Of a stretch of DNA of 64,000 nt, positions 1 through 8,532 are shown piece by piece (the first letter of the stretch is position 1; each line of letters opens with the position of its first letter). The notes under the pieces are model-generated. The model had not been told where the DNA came from. It ran no database searches and worked only from the letters and a program-made list of their open reading frames with translations. Source of the stretch: Marinimicrobium agarilyticum DSM 16975. Its GTDB lineage: Bacteria; Pseudomonadota; Gammaproteobacteria; Pseudomonadales; Cellvibrionaceae. The stretch lies in assembly GCF_000423345.1 (NCBI RefSeq), contig NZ_AUHU01000015.1:1-64000 (forward strand). The letters run 5' to 3'. Both the position numbers and the translations under genes were made by a program.

Positions 1-249
<249 letters not shown>

Positions 250-316
250 GTTAATGGTTACACCTGGACCATAGGCACAGTTGCCGTCTGGCCACGCCCC
301 ACGCTGTGACCTCATT

Positions 317-1081
317 TCAAAAAGATCTAAGTGTTCTGATCGTCATTTTTTGTACTTCAGGACTGCTTGCTATCTCAGATAGCTCGCTGGTCCCTAAAAC
401 TACCACCTCTTGAGCAAACTCAGAGTTAATATCATCCTTGCTCAGAACCACTCGAGGATCTAGTTTTGCCAATGCAGAAAAGTAAGAAGACACCCACTCA
501 AAATCAAAACCTTTATCTTTTGTGATTCTTTGGTTTGCAACGTTCTTTGAGTGATTGCTTTTCATCTGTTTTAGGGCGCCTACCGCTTCCTCAAGGGATT
601 TCATTTTGAAAGAATTGTAGAAGTAGCAGTTCTTTTTCGCATACTCAGGAGAAAAAGAAAGGATCGAGAACTCTAAGTATTTAATAAAATCTTCACACTC
701 TTCGTTAATGACTGCCATCTGAGGCAGCATTTTCTCACCAAGACCTGAACCATAGAGCGCTAATCTTTTCGACAACTTGGAATTTGTTTGCTTCGCTTCT
801 TGAATAAAATGAAGCATTGTGTGAATCGACTCGTTGTTGAGCTCGCTTTCCTTGTCCTTTCGCAAAGCGCTTCGAGCGGCGTGAAAAATCAAAAAAACCA
901 AAAGATGTGCTTGGCTGTAAACATCTCGCCTTAGTGGAGCCCATCGCTTGTTATCGCGCCACGTTAATATTCCATTGATCAAAACAAACACAATGAAAAG
1001 ATCTAAAGCCAAAAAAATTAGGCTATTGACTATGTTCCCAGAGCCAACAGACTCAAGCAGCTTATCAATGCCCTCAAACAC
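317..1081 (-). CDS. Hypothetical membrane-anchored protein (cassette gene)
   Basis: This 254-residue protein is not recognised. It has one hydrophobic segment near the N-terminus (about residues 18-40, around LIFLALDLFIVFVLI) followed by a charged, mostly helical soluble domain of about 200 residues. A single-pass inner-membrane protein with a cytoplasmic domain is the simplest reading. Its base composition is clearly AT-richer than the core genes to the right. It is bounded by an attC site upstream (1135-1212) and an attC-like half-site downstream, so it is probably an integron gene cassette. No catalytic motif was identified. Confidence 0.65.
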   Translation of the reverse strand: MFEGIDKLLESVGSGNIVNSLIFLALDLFIVFVLINGILTWRDNKRWAPLRRDVYSQAHLLVFLIFHAARSALRKDKESELNNESIHTMLHFIQEAKQTNSKLSKRLALYGSGLGEKMLPQMAVINEECEDFIKYLEFSILSFSPEYAKKNCYFYNSFKMKSLEEAVGALKQMKSNHSKNVANQRITKDKGFDFEWVSSYFSALAKLDPRVVLSKDDINSEFAQEVVVLGTSELSEIASSPEVQKMTIRTLRSF

Positions 1082-1134
1082 TAACTATCTCCATTTCTAG
1101 CTTCCTCTGGGTATGGGCTCAATGCCACCCCACT

Positions 1135-1212
1135 CATTAACGCCCGCCATAAACGGCCTAGTGAAACGAGGTCCGGCGACCGCAGGGAGCGTATTTAATG
1201 GCATTGTTAGCA
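1135..1212 (-). other. Integron attC-like recombination site
   Basis: On the minus strand the site opens with TGCTAAC (R'', 1206-1212) and closes with GTTAATG (R', 1135-1141). Between them GCCATTAAATACG and CGTTTATGGC pair imperfectly with bulged bases around a GC-rich central loop, the usual folded bottom-strand shape of attC. The TAA stop of the gene at 1207-1947 lies inside R'', as is common in cassettes. The 78-base length is within the normal attC range. The orientation matches the second site at 1969-2088. Confidence 0.75.
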
Positions 1213-1947
1213 ATTGCTCTTAATTTCACAAATTACAGATCTGGAAATGGACAGAAAACGACGGTAATCTTTTTTAATCTGATAAAAAAGAGGATATGCA
1301 GAAAGTGAATCCCCTCCGAGTATCATTACCGGTACTGGATGGGCCAAAGTTTCTACCCCATCGCAATTTACCTGAGGCGAAGTTCCTAAGGCGCTCATGC
1401 TCTCACGGGACAGCTCGTCCATATACTCTTCAAGTTCCTGCTTCCTAACCACACCGGGAGGTACATATATTGGGATTCGGTGCGCAGCTGGATCACGAAA
1501 TTTCTTGAAATCTTGTGACCATTCTTGTTTTGCACGCAACTTTTCTCCCAAAACGCGAAATCGCTCCTCGACTGCTTCAACAAAGCAGTCTTTAAAAAGA
1601 TCAATTTTTCCTCGACCTTTCCCTCCTTCAGTAACTCCACTGAATAGAGAGAACTGAAACTGAGCTGCCCAGGCGAGATTGTCAAGTGCTCCGCGGATAC
1701 CTACATAGAATGCATTTGCATGTAGAGCAGCTAAAGTAGACTCATGTGGTTCAAGAGGCTTGCTTCGATTTTCCGAGAATAAATTCTCAAAATGCATACG
1801 AGATGCTTGCAACATGTAAAGCCTTCTCGCGAAACCATGCTCAAGATGCCTGTGGACAGGTGACTCAACCAACGGCGCGCACGAATAGCACAGCTCAGAG
1901 ACATTCTGCTCCAGAACTAAAAACCACTGTTCCCTTTCAACAGGCAT
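1207..1947 (-). CDS. Hypothetical cytoplasmic protein (cassette gene)
   Basis: The chosen ATG gives 246 residues. A GTG nine bases upstream, at 1956, is an equally possible start; an AGGAGG-type ribosome site at about 1961-1966 serves either. Reading further upstream would enter the attC site, so longer starts are unlikely. The protein is soluble and helical, with segments DNLAWAAQF and KFRDPAAHRIPIYVPP. The RDPAAH segment has the R-x4-H spacing seen in HEPN domains, but that alone does not establish the fold. Its stop codon sits in the R'' box of the downstream attC site. Function unknown. Confidence 0.65.
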   Translation of the reverse strand: MPVEREQWFLVLEQNVSELCYSCAPLVESPVHRHLEHGFARRLYMLQASRMHFENLFSENRSKPLEPHESTLAALHANAFYVGIRGALDNLAWAAQFQFSLFSGVTEGGKGRGKIDLFKDCFVEAVEERFRVLGEKLRAKQEWSQDFKKFRDPAAHRIPIYVPPGVVRKQELEEYMDELSRESMSALGTSPQVNCDGVETLAHPVPVMILGGDSLSAYPLFYQIKKDYRRFLSISRSVICEIKSNC

Positions 1948-1968
1948 TAATCGCACATTCCCTCCTCT

Positions 1969-2088
1969 TGCTAACGCTTTGCTCACCTGCACCTGCTGCG
2001 GAGAGTGTTTTTGTGTAAAAATGGAGCGCAGCGAAAGACACAAAAACGAACGTAGTAGCAGGTGTCAGCGTGCAGCAACTTGTTAAGG
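1969..2088 (-). other. Long integron attC-like recombination site
   Basis: On the minus strand the site starts in the CTTAACAA at 2080-2087 and ends with GTTAGCA (1969-1975). The inner arms pair strongly: ACACCTGC near the left end pairs with GCAGGTG near the right end, and a GTTTTTGTGT segment pairs with ACACAAAAAC, around a GCTGCGCTCC tip. At about 120 bases it is as long as Vibrio-type attC sites. The TAA stop of the gene at 2083-2538 falls inside the left box, and the next gene's ribosome site begins immediately after the right box. Confidence 0.8.
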
Positions 2089-2538
2089 TTTTACGTAATC
2101 TAAAAGGGGCTTATAATTAACAACCCCTTCAATATCCTTGCGATTAATATACTCTTCAAGCTCTTCCCTTGAGGAAATAGAAACCCAAAATGGCAAGACC
2201 ATACTGCAAAAACTCACTTCATTAGAACCATACAAAAATATTGCATAAGTCCCACCCAATTCAAAACGATCAAAAGGTGGTTGAGAGCTGGTATATAAAG
2301 TTACATCACGCTTCATACTTCCCTTAATTATTAAAGTCGGACGGAATGTAAGCTGCACATCGTAGCCGTATTTTTTACCTTGCCCAACCTCACCACGCAT
2401 TACGTCACCAATAATCACATCCGACGCCAACTCAAGGTGCTTTTCTATAGGCTGAGTATATCTATCGTATTCCCCACACTCCCAAGCATGTGAACTAACG
2501 GAGACGATCAGAATTATGGACGATACGATGAATCTCAT
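2083..2538 (-). CDS. Hypothetical secreted protein, NTR/TIMP-like (cassette gene)
   Basis: The chosen ATG gives 151 residues and starts with a clear signal peptide (MRFIVSSIILIVSVSSHA, cut before WECGEY). The open frame extends upstream, but that stretch is operator-like repeat DNA and carries no signal. The mature part begins near a cysteine and contains ASDVIIGDVMRGEV, then a KG turn, then GGTYAIFLYG and a late cysteine. This layout resembles secreted netrin-like/TIMP-type beta-barrel proteins; the resemblance is weak. It is the promoter-proximal member of the cassette array. Confidence 0.6.
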   Translation of the reverse strand: MRFIVSSIILIVSVSSHAWECGEYDRYTQPIEKHLELASDVIIGDVMRGEVGQGKKYGYDVQLTFRPTLIIKGSMKRDVTLYTSSQPPFDRFELGGTYAIFLYGSNEVSFCSMVLPFWVSISSREELEEYINRKDIEGVVNYKPLLDYVKP

Positions 2539-2560
2539 GGGTACCTTAACAATATTATTA

Positions 2561-2703
2561 GACGGAAAGTTTCCGTATTTAAACCCGGAAACTTTCCGTC
2601 TTTCACATTTGACTGCCGTTATACCATGCCTCAGAGGCCGCGTCACTCAAGGCTTAGAATGCATAGCTATAAAAACCGTAGCACAAAATACGGAAACTTT
2701 CCC
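2561..2703. repeat. Cluster of CGGAAA-N-TTTCCG operator-like palindromes
   Basis: Three copies of the 13-base near-palindrome CGGAAA-N-TTTCCG occur at 2563-2575, 2586-2598 and 2691-2703, the last ending in CCC instead of CCG. A half copy, CGGAAAT, lies at 2720-2726. The first two form a perfect 15-base inverted repeat (2561-2575 with 2586-2600). They lie directly upstream of the first cassette gene, where its promoter should be, so binding sites for a dimeric repressor are the likeliest reading. The regulator is not identified. Confidence 0.6.
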
Positions 2704-2752
2704 TGTGTAGGATCTTATACGGAAATACATCGGTAACCCATACCACGCCCCC

Positions 2753-2777
2753 AAAAAAACTCGGCTCTTAAGGAGCC
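2753..2777 (-). terminator. Rho-independent terminator of the DUF547-to-ynjF operon
   Basis: On the minus strand GGCTC (2777-2773), a five-base loop and GAGCC (2767-2763) form a stem, followed by GAGTTTTTTT. It lies 24 bases downstream of the ynjF-like stop codon and separates this operon from the cassette array. Confidence 0.75.
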
Positions 2778-2800
2778 ACGGCCTGAGTCTGTCCTCGCGG

Positions 2801-3412
2801 TCACAGCCCCCTCAAAGTGGTGTACCCCGCCCGTATTCTCGCCGAGGTGGTTATCCAGCACATCAGGGCAAATATTCCGGCCAGCCAGGGGAAGTGCTGC
2901 GGGAAGAGGCAGAACAGGACGAACGCAATAATGGTCTCGGTGCCTTCGGTCAGGCCGCCCATGTAGTAGAGGGATTTCTGCGGGTAGTTGGGGCTGTCCA
3001 GCTGGTGTTTGTTGGCCATGATGGCGAAGGCCAGGAAGGTAGTGCCGGTGCCGGCGAAGGAGAACATGAGCAGGCCGGCCCAGAGGGCGTTTTGCTCGGG
3101 GTTGGCGAGCAGGAAGCCGAAGGCGATGGCGTTGTAGAAAATAAAGTCCAGCACGATGTCCAGAAAGCCGCCGGCATCGCTCAGCCCCTGGATTCTGGCC
3201 ACGGCGCCGTCCAGGCCGTCGCCCAGGCGGTTGAGGGCGATGGCGATCAGCGCGGCGGTGTACCACTCCATCCACAGCAGCGGCACGGCGAGCATACCGA
3301 TGATAAAGCCCACGACGGTCACCTGGTCCGCTCGAATACCCCGGCGGTTCAGTGTCTGGGCGAGCCTGTTGAGCGGCGGGCGGATCAGTGGAATGAGTCG
3401 GGTGTCGAGCAT
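2801..3412 (-). CDS. ynjF: CDP-alcohol phosphatidyltransferase, YnjF-like
   Basis: The ATG at 3412 gives 203 residues; the open frame continues upstream but that part overlaps the permease gene in another frame. The signature D-x2-D-G-x2-A-R-x8-G-x3-D-x3-D is present as DGLDGAVARI, followed by GGFLDIVLD, around residues 65-90. It marks a divalent-metal enzyme that moves a phosphoalcohol from a CDP-alcohol to an acceptor in the inner membrane. Several hydrophobic helices follow. Escherichia coli YnjF lies in the same ynj cluster as YnjB and YnjC, which supports the name. The physiological product is unknown. Confidence 0.85.
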   Translation of the reverse strand: MLDTRLIPLIRPPLNRLAQTLNRRGIRADQVTVVGFIIGMLAVPLLWMEWYTAALIAIALNRLGDGLDGAVARIQGLSDAGGFLDIVLDFIFYNAIAFGFLLANPEQNALWAGLLMFSFAGTGTTFLAFAIMANKHQLDSPNYPQKSLYYMGGLTEGTETIIAFVLFCLFPQHFPWLAGIFALMCWITTSARIRAGYTTLRGL

Positions 3413-3426
3413 TACGGTCTCCGTGT

Positions 3427-5106
3427 TTAAAGGTTCGCGCGTCGGCGGCCGGACGCGAGGGCGGCGATGATCAGGGCGGTGAGCGGCAGTAGCATTTGCC
3501 AGAGGGCGTAGAGGCCGAGCAGGCGGCGATCGCCACCGCTGCCGATGTTCACCGCTTCGGTGGTAATCGTGACAACGCGCCCTGCCCCCAACAGTTGGGT
3601 GGGCAGGTAGAGGGCGACGCTGACGGAAAAGGCGATAACCCAGGCGTACATCATGGGTTGCCTGAGTATCGGGACCAGCACTCTGCACCAGCTTTTGAGG
3701 GCCGAGTGGCCCAGGCTCTGGCTGACCAGCAGCCAGCGGCGGTTGAAGCGTCGGTAGTCGCCATTCAGCACCAGGTAGGCATACGGAAAGGTGAACACGC
3801 TGTGGGACCAGAGTACCCAGCCCCAGTGCGGGTCGCGGTGAAACAGGCTGAGGCCGAATTGCCAGCCCATGACCAGCGGCAGCTGCGGCAGGAGCAGGCC
3901 GAGCAATAACCACCATTGGGGCCAATAATGCTCCCGGCGGGCCTGCCATTCCAGGCAGAGCAGCGCGGCGGCCAGGCCCAGAGTGGCACTGACCAACGCC
4001 AGGGACAGGGTCTGCCAGAGCAACGGCGCCAGGAACTCCCATTCACTGCGCCAGGTGGACAGGTTGAACGCCTCGGGCAGCAGTGCCGGGTAAAACCAGC
4101 CGGAGGCGAAGGACCAGACCAGCAACGCCGCGATCACGCCGGCGGAGACAAGTATCATCAGCGGTAGCCACAGGCGGGTCGCCGTTTGCAGAGCGGCGCC
4201 GATGCGGGCCATCCATCGGGTAAGCGGTCTGTCACTCTGGCGGCGCCAGCGAAGCAGGGCGCTGTAGGCCCGTTCGTGCTGCCGGTTGAGCCACAACAAA
4301 AGCGCGGCCAACAGCAGTAACACCAGGCCGCCCAATACGGCCGACTGCTGGGCGCCGGGCTGAAAGTCCTGTTGCCACTGAAACACCTGCTGCGCCCATA
4401 CCCCCGGCAGGTTAGGGCCGATCAAGAGGGGAACATCCACCACCGAGAGGGTATACACAATGACCGCCGCCATGGGCAGGCGCAGGCGGATGAGCAGTTC
4501 GGGCACGACCAGTTGCCACCAACTGGCAATGCGGGAGTGCCCGAGGGTTTGCCCCACTTGCAGGTAGCGCTGGGCGGGAATCTGGGTGAGCGCGCTTTGG
4601 GTCATCAGCAACAGAAACGGAATTTCTTTCAGTACCAGCACCCACAGGAGCGTCCATAAGGACCGATCGGCCAACAGGGCGGAGCTGGGCGGTGATTCGA
4701 ATACGCCGAAGAGGCCATATAAAGCGCGCACCCACCAGCCGGTAGGGCTGAACAAAAACACCACACCCACGGCGAACGCGAGGTGCGGAATGGAGAGAAA
4801 GGGAGAGAGCCAGCCCAACAATCGGTTCGGGCGATAGAGGCTGAACGCCAGGGCCACGTAGCAGGCAAGCAAGGGCGCGACGACGGCGAGCACCAACGAA
4901 TAGCTAAGCGACTGCAATAGGCCGGGCGTCGCAACAAACCGTTGCAGGGCCGAGGCGCTGAAGGCGGAAAGGTCGGCCCCATAGAGCGCTGCCGATATCA
5001 GCACCGGTACCGCCACCAGCAAGCCGATGCACAGGCCTGCCCCCGCCGTCAGCCAGCGGTTTACTGGTAACGCGCGAGCCACTCGTCCTCCAGCAGGCTT
5101 TGCCAA
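3427..5106 (-). CDS. ynjC: ABC transporter permease, fused double domain, YnjC-like
   Basis: The protein has 559 residues and about twelve hydrophobic segments arranged as two tandem permease halves. Each half carries the EAA-type cytoplasmic loop: one reads GQTLGHSRIASWWQLVVPEL (about residue 190), the other SQSLGHSALKSWCRVLVP (about residue 460). It belongs with the ThiP/PotB-C type importers and is most like YnjC by context. The start at 5106 overlaps the binding-protein gene by 46 bases; a GTG at 5082 is an alternative. No gene for the cognate ATP-binding subunit occurs in this window, although the ynj cluster normally has YnjD. Confidence 0.8.
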   Translation of the reverse strand: MAKPAGGRVARALPVNRWLTAGAGLCIGLLVAVPVLISAALYGADLSAFSASALQRFVATPGLLQSLSYSLVLAVVAPLLACYVALAFSLYRPNRLLGWLSPFLSIPHLAFAVGVVFLFSPTGWWVRALYGLFGVFESPPSSALLADRSLWTLLWVLVLKEIPFLLLMTQSALTQIPAQRYLQVGQTLGHSRIASWWQLVVPELLIRLRLPMAAVIVYTLSVVDVPLLIGPNLPGVWAQQVFQWQQDFQPGAQQSAVLGGLVLLLLAALLLWLNRQHERAYSALLRWRRQSDRPLTRWMARIGAALQTATRLWLPLMILVSAGVIAALLVWSFASGWFYPALLPEAFNLSTWRSEWEFLAPLLWQTLSLALVSATLGLAAALLCLEWQARREHYWPQWWLLLGLLLPQLPLVMGWQFGLSLFHRDPHWGWVLWSHSVFTFPYAYLVLNGDYRRFNRRWLLVSQSLGHSALKSWCRVLVPILRQPMMYAWVIAFSVSVALYLPTQLLGAGRVVTITTEAVNIGSGGDRRLLGLYALWQMLLPLTALIIAALASGRRRANL

Positions 5107-6209
5107 CTGGCGTGCAGTTCCGGCGCGGTGGGTAGTAGCGCCGGGGCATCGGGCAGCTCAATGACTGCCGGGTCACCCCAATGCTCAGTGTCCGCCTTGC
5201 GCTGTTGCGCCGGCTCGGAAATCAGAAAGTTGATGGCGACTTTGGCGGCGGCTTTATGGGAGGCATTGCGGGGCACGGCCAGGTAGTGACTGTTGGTGAT
5301 CGCGCCCTGAGAAAAATAATGCTGACTCACCGAGGCGGGCAAACGCCCCGCTTTAACCTTGGCCGCCATTTCCTGCGGGTTAAAACTGAATGCCACGTGC
5401 AGTTGCCCATCGGCCAGCCACTGCAACTGTTGCGCGGAAGACTGGGGAAAGGTTTCGCCCTTTTCCCACAACAACGGGTGGAGTTTGTCCAGATAAGCCC
5501 ACAGCTCGGGCAAGAGTTCGGCGGCGGCTTTATCGGTCGCGGGCTGGTACAGACGCTCGTCGTTACCGGCAAGCGCTTGCAGCAGGGATTTTAAAAACGT
5601 GGTGCCGATAAAATCCGGTGGCTTGGGGTAGCTCAGTCGGCCGGGGTGCTCCCGGGCATACTGCAGCAGTTGCTGTGGTGTGACCTTCTCGTTCGAGAAG
5701 GTGTTTTCCCGGGCGATCATGTTGAACTGGCCCATGCCCCAGGGCACTTCCAGGCCGTCCACCGGTACGCCGAAGTCGCTCTGCAATGGCAACTTGTCCG
5801 TCAACAGTTGGGTATGGTTGGGGACGGCGGATAACAGTTCCGGTTCCAACAGCTGGTCGCGCTTCAGGGCGTGGAAATTTTCGCCGTTGATCCACAACAG
5901 GTCAATCGCGCCGCCTTGCGTTCGACCAGCATCCTTATCGGTACGCAAGCGATGCACGGCTTGGGCGATGTCGCTGACTTTCACGTGCTGCAGTGTGACG
6001 CCGTAGCGCGAGCGCAGCTCGCCATCCGCCCAGCGCAGATAGCGGTTCACCGAATCCGAGCCGCCCCAGGCGTAAAAATAGACGGTCTCACCCCGCGCCT
6101 GCTCGAGCACTTGGGACCAGTCGTCCTCAGCCTGAGCACTGCCCGCCACCAGAGCGAGCAGCGCGATCACGGCGCCGTTAAAACGTCTGCGTAAACTGAA
6201 TCTGAACAT
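5061..6209 (-). CDS. ynjB: ABC transporter substrate-binding protein, YnjB-like
   Basis: The ATG at 6209 gives 382 residues and a signal peptide (FNGAVIALLALVAGSAQA, cut before EDDW), which fixes the start. The mature protein has the features of iron/thiamine/polyamine-type periplasmic binding proteins: an early VYFYAWGGSDSVNRYLRW segment, then DLLWINGENF and VPWGMGQFN. It should bind its ligand in the periplasm and deliver it to the YnjC-like permease. It overlaps the end of the receptor gene by 32 bases, so the two are probably translated together. The substrate is unknown. Confidence 0.8.
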   Translation of the reverse strand: MFRFSLRRRFNGAVIALLALVAGSAQAEDDWSQVLEQARGETVYFYAWGGSDSVNRYLRWADGELRSRYGVTLQHVKVSDIAQAVHRLRTDKDAGRTQGGAIDLLWINGENFHALKRDQLLEPELLSAVPNHTQLLTDKLPLQSDFGVPVDGLEVPWGMGQFNMIARENTFSNEKVTPQQLLQYAREHPGRLSYPKPPDFIGTTFLKSLLQALAGNDERLYQPATDKAAAELLPELWAYLDKLHPLLWEKGETFPQSSAQQLQWLADGQLHVAFSFNPQEMAAKVKAGRLPASVSQHYFSQGAITNSHYLAVPRNASHKAAAKVAINFLISEPAQQRKADTEHWGDPAVIELPDAPALLPTAPELHASWQSLLEDEWLARYQ

Positions 6210-8532
6210 GCCGTGGCAATTCCGGGAAGACCAATGAGGAACCAAAGTAACCGCCTTCAAAGACCGGTGTCCAGTTCTCTTCGTCGGTGAGGTTGAACAC
6301 GTCCAGGCGGATGCGGCTGGCGCCCTGGTTGAACTCATAAGTGACGTTCGCGTTCAGGGTGAACTGCTCCGGGATGATGACCGTCTGCAAGTAATCCAGG
6401 GGGTAGTCACTGGTGATGACCGCCGAGCCGCCAAACGACCAATGATTGTCCAGCTCGTACCCGCCCGCCGCTGAGATACTCCAATCCGGCAGACCGTGAA
6501 GCCGCTGATTGGAGGCGGGGAAGGCCGCAAAGTTGGGCGCACCCACGCCGGTGCCTCCGACGATATCAGGACGGGAGTTGTCAAACGCATCCGTCACCCG
6601 CTCGGCGGCCTGGAAGGCAGCGGAGTTGTCGAACTCGGCATCGAGAAGGTTAAAGCCGACGCTGGCCCAGGCCTGCTCACCCCGGTAGAACAATTGGGCT
6701 TCCAGGCCTTTAGTGGCGACACCGCTGTTGCTGCCATCGCGGTTGCGCAGGCTGCGGGTCTGATCAAAGACCGCCATATCTGCGTACCAAGGCGAACCGG
6801 CCGGGGCGTATTTCGCGCCCAGTTCGAACAGGGTGTTTTCGGTGGCGAAGTTGAGCGGGTCGATTTCGTTGTTCGCGCCCAGCACATTGCCGCCGGCCAT
6901 GCTGTTGGAGGTGGACTCACTGTAGCTGCTGGTGGCGTAGAGGTTCACCGCGTCGGTGGCCTGATAGTGCAGGCTGGCTTCGCCGGCTTTGAGAAAGTCG
7001 TGATGGCTGTCGCTCGCGCCCTGAGCCCCTTCCGGCGGCAGGGCATCCCGGGCGGTGACGTCGTACCAGTCACCGCGCACGCCCAAGGTGAGTTGGAGCT
7101 TTTCGTTGAGCGGCTGGCGGTGCTGGGCGAACAGGCCGGTCTGCCAACTGGTGGAGTCAGTGGTGTCGGAAAGGTTGAAGTCACCACTGCCGTCGTTATC
7201 GAGATCATATTGCGCCCCCGGAGAAACAAACACGCCCGGGCGCAATTCCACCAAGCGCGACTTCTGCGCATCGGTGAGCGGAATTTCCCGGTTGCTGAGC
7301 GGGCCGGTCAGGTCGGTGGGCAGATCTGCTTCGGTGGTGAACTGGCTGTAACCGAGCACGTCGTTGTAGCGGATGTTGGCCCCGACAATGGTGTTGTCGA
7401 TGTGCAGTTCCAGGCGGTTTTCAAAGGTGTCGGCGCCGTCGACAATTTCGACAAAGCTGTTCTGGGCGATTTCTTCCCGTTCCAGATGTTCGTAGTAGCT
7501 GCGGTTGACCAACCGGACCGAATCGCTCAGCTCGGTGTTGAGCACCGAGTGCAAAAGCAGGGTTTCAGCGCCGTTGATATCGTCCGGATGGGTATGCGTA
7601 CGGCTCCTTGGAATTTGGACTTCGCCCGTGGGGCTGACCACGGCAAAGGCGCCCGGTACGGTGGAACCGTTGGGCTGAACGCCCTGCCCTTGCACATACA
7701 AGCCGTGATCAATCAGATCCTGTGTGGGGCGGTTGATACCGGCGTTGTCGGTCCACTCCACGTCGTAGTATTCGAGGGAGAGGTTCCACTCGGTGTTGTC
7801 ACTGGGCAGCAGGCGATAGGCGGCGAACAGGTTGGTGCTTTCCAATCCGCTGTAGTCATAAAAACTGCCTTCGTCTTTGTGTTCCAGGCTTAAGCGCGCG
7901 CCCTGGCGTTCGGGCTCCAGCACCCAGGAGTAATCAAGCTGGGCGCCGTACTGGTCCCACTCGCCGCCGGTCAGGCTGAGGCGACCGTTGTTTTCGGTGA
8001 GGTCGGGCCGCTTGGGTGTGATGTTCACAAAGCCGCCGGTGCGCTGCGTGGTCCCGAGAATGACCGACGGGGTGCCGCGTACGATATCGATCTGCCCGAC
8101 GGAGTTGAAGGATAACGGAATGCCCAGGCCGTTGTTGCCCACTTGCCGGCGCATGCCGGCGGAAAACACTTCACCCAATTGCCCGCGCAGTGTGGGCAGG
8201 CTCGGAGCGCCAAAGCCTTTGGCCTGGAAGGTATTGGGCGCGACCCGTTGGAGCTCCTGCAGGTTGTCGATGGCCACTTCGTTGAGCATGGCTTCGGTCA
8301 CCGGGGTGATGGAACGGCCGATGTCGGCGATGCTCTGATTGAGACCGAAAGGGCCTTCGACGTCTTCACTGCGGATATTGCCCATGCCGCTCAGGGCTTC
8401 GCCGACCACGAGGACGTCCTGGATGTCGCTGGTTTGGGCTTGGGCGGACAGGCCGGCTGTCAAGGCGGCGCTGGCGCCGAAGGTGCGGAGGACGGTCAAG
8501 GGCGTGGGTCGGCCGGGTAAACGGTGCTTCAT
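6178..8532 (-). CDS. TonB-dependent outer-membrane receptor
   Basis: This is a 784-residue protein with a signal peptide ending about ...GLSAQAQ. An N-terminal plug follows (VLVVGEALSG, later IDIVRGTPSVILG and GGFVNITPKRP). A long beta-barrel follows and ends in the aromatic outer-membrane signature ...VQIQFTQTF. The plug wording resembles siderophore receptors, but the ligand cannot be read from sequence. Its ATG overlaps the stop of the DUF547 gene by one base (TAATG), and its 3' end overlaps the binding-protein gene. This supports one transcript for outer-membrane capture and inner-membrane import of the same molecule. Confidence 0.9.
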   Translation of the reverse strand: MKHRLPGRPTPLTVLRTFGASAALTAGLSAQAQTSDIQDVLVVGEALSGMGNIRSEDVEGPFGLNQSIADIGRSITPVTEAMLNEVAIDNLQELQRVAPNTFQAKGFGAPSLPTLRGQLGEVFSAGMRRQVGNNGLGIPLSFNSVGQIDIVRGTPSVILGTTQRTGGFVNITPKRPDLTENNGRLSLTGGEWDQYGAQLDYSWVLEPERQGARLSLEHKDEGSFYDYSGLESTNLFAAYRLLPSDNTEWNLSLEYYDVEWTDNAGINRPTQDLIDHGLYVQGQGVQPNGSTVPGAFAVVSPTGEVQIPRSRTHTHPDDINGAETLLLHSVLNTELSDSVRLVNRSYYEHLEREEIAQNSFVEIVDGADTFENRLELHIDNTIVGANIRYNDVLGYSQFTTEADLPTDLTGPLSNREIPLTDAQKSRLVELRPGVFVSPGAQYDLDNDGSGDFNLSDTTDSTSWQTGLFAQHRQPLNEKLQLTLGVRGDWYDVTARDALPPEGAQGASDSHHDFLKAGEASLHYQATDAVNLYATSSYSESTSNSMAGGNVLGANNEIDPLNFATENTLFELGAKYAPAGSPWYADMAVFDQTRSLRNRDGSNSGVATKGLEAQLFYRGEQAWASVGFNLLDAEFDNSAAFQAAERVTDAFDNSRPDIVGGTGVGAPNFAAFPASNQRLHGLPDWSISAAGGYELDNHWSFGGSAVITSDYPLDYLQTVIIPEQFTLNANVTYEFNQGASRIRLDVFNLTDEENWTPVFEGGYFGSSLVFPELPRHVQIQFTQTF

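Noticed and set aside
317-1956. Calling the two left cassette genes an anti-phage or toxin-antitoxin system
   Set aside because: Neither protein has a recognised defence domain; a membrane helix and an R-x4-H motif are not enough.
2541-2560. attI site of an integron (GTTAAGG on the minus strand)
   Set aside because: The core triplet fits, but there is no integrase gene nearby and no supporting integrase-binding sites could be recognised.
6496-7893. Plus-strand open frame inside the TonB receptor gene
   Set aside because: Low-complexity Gly/Val/Ala translation without family features, fully covered by a well-supported receptor gene.
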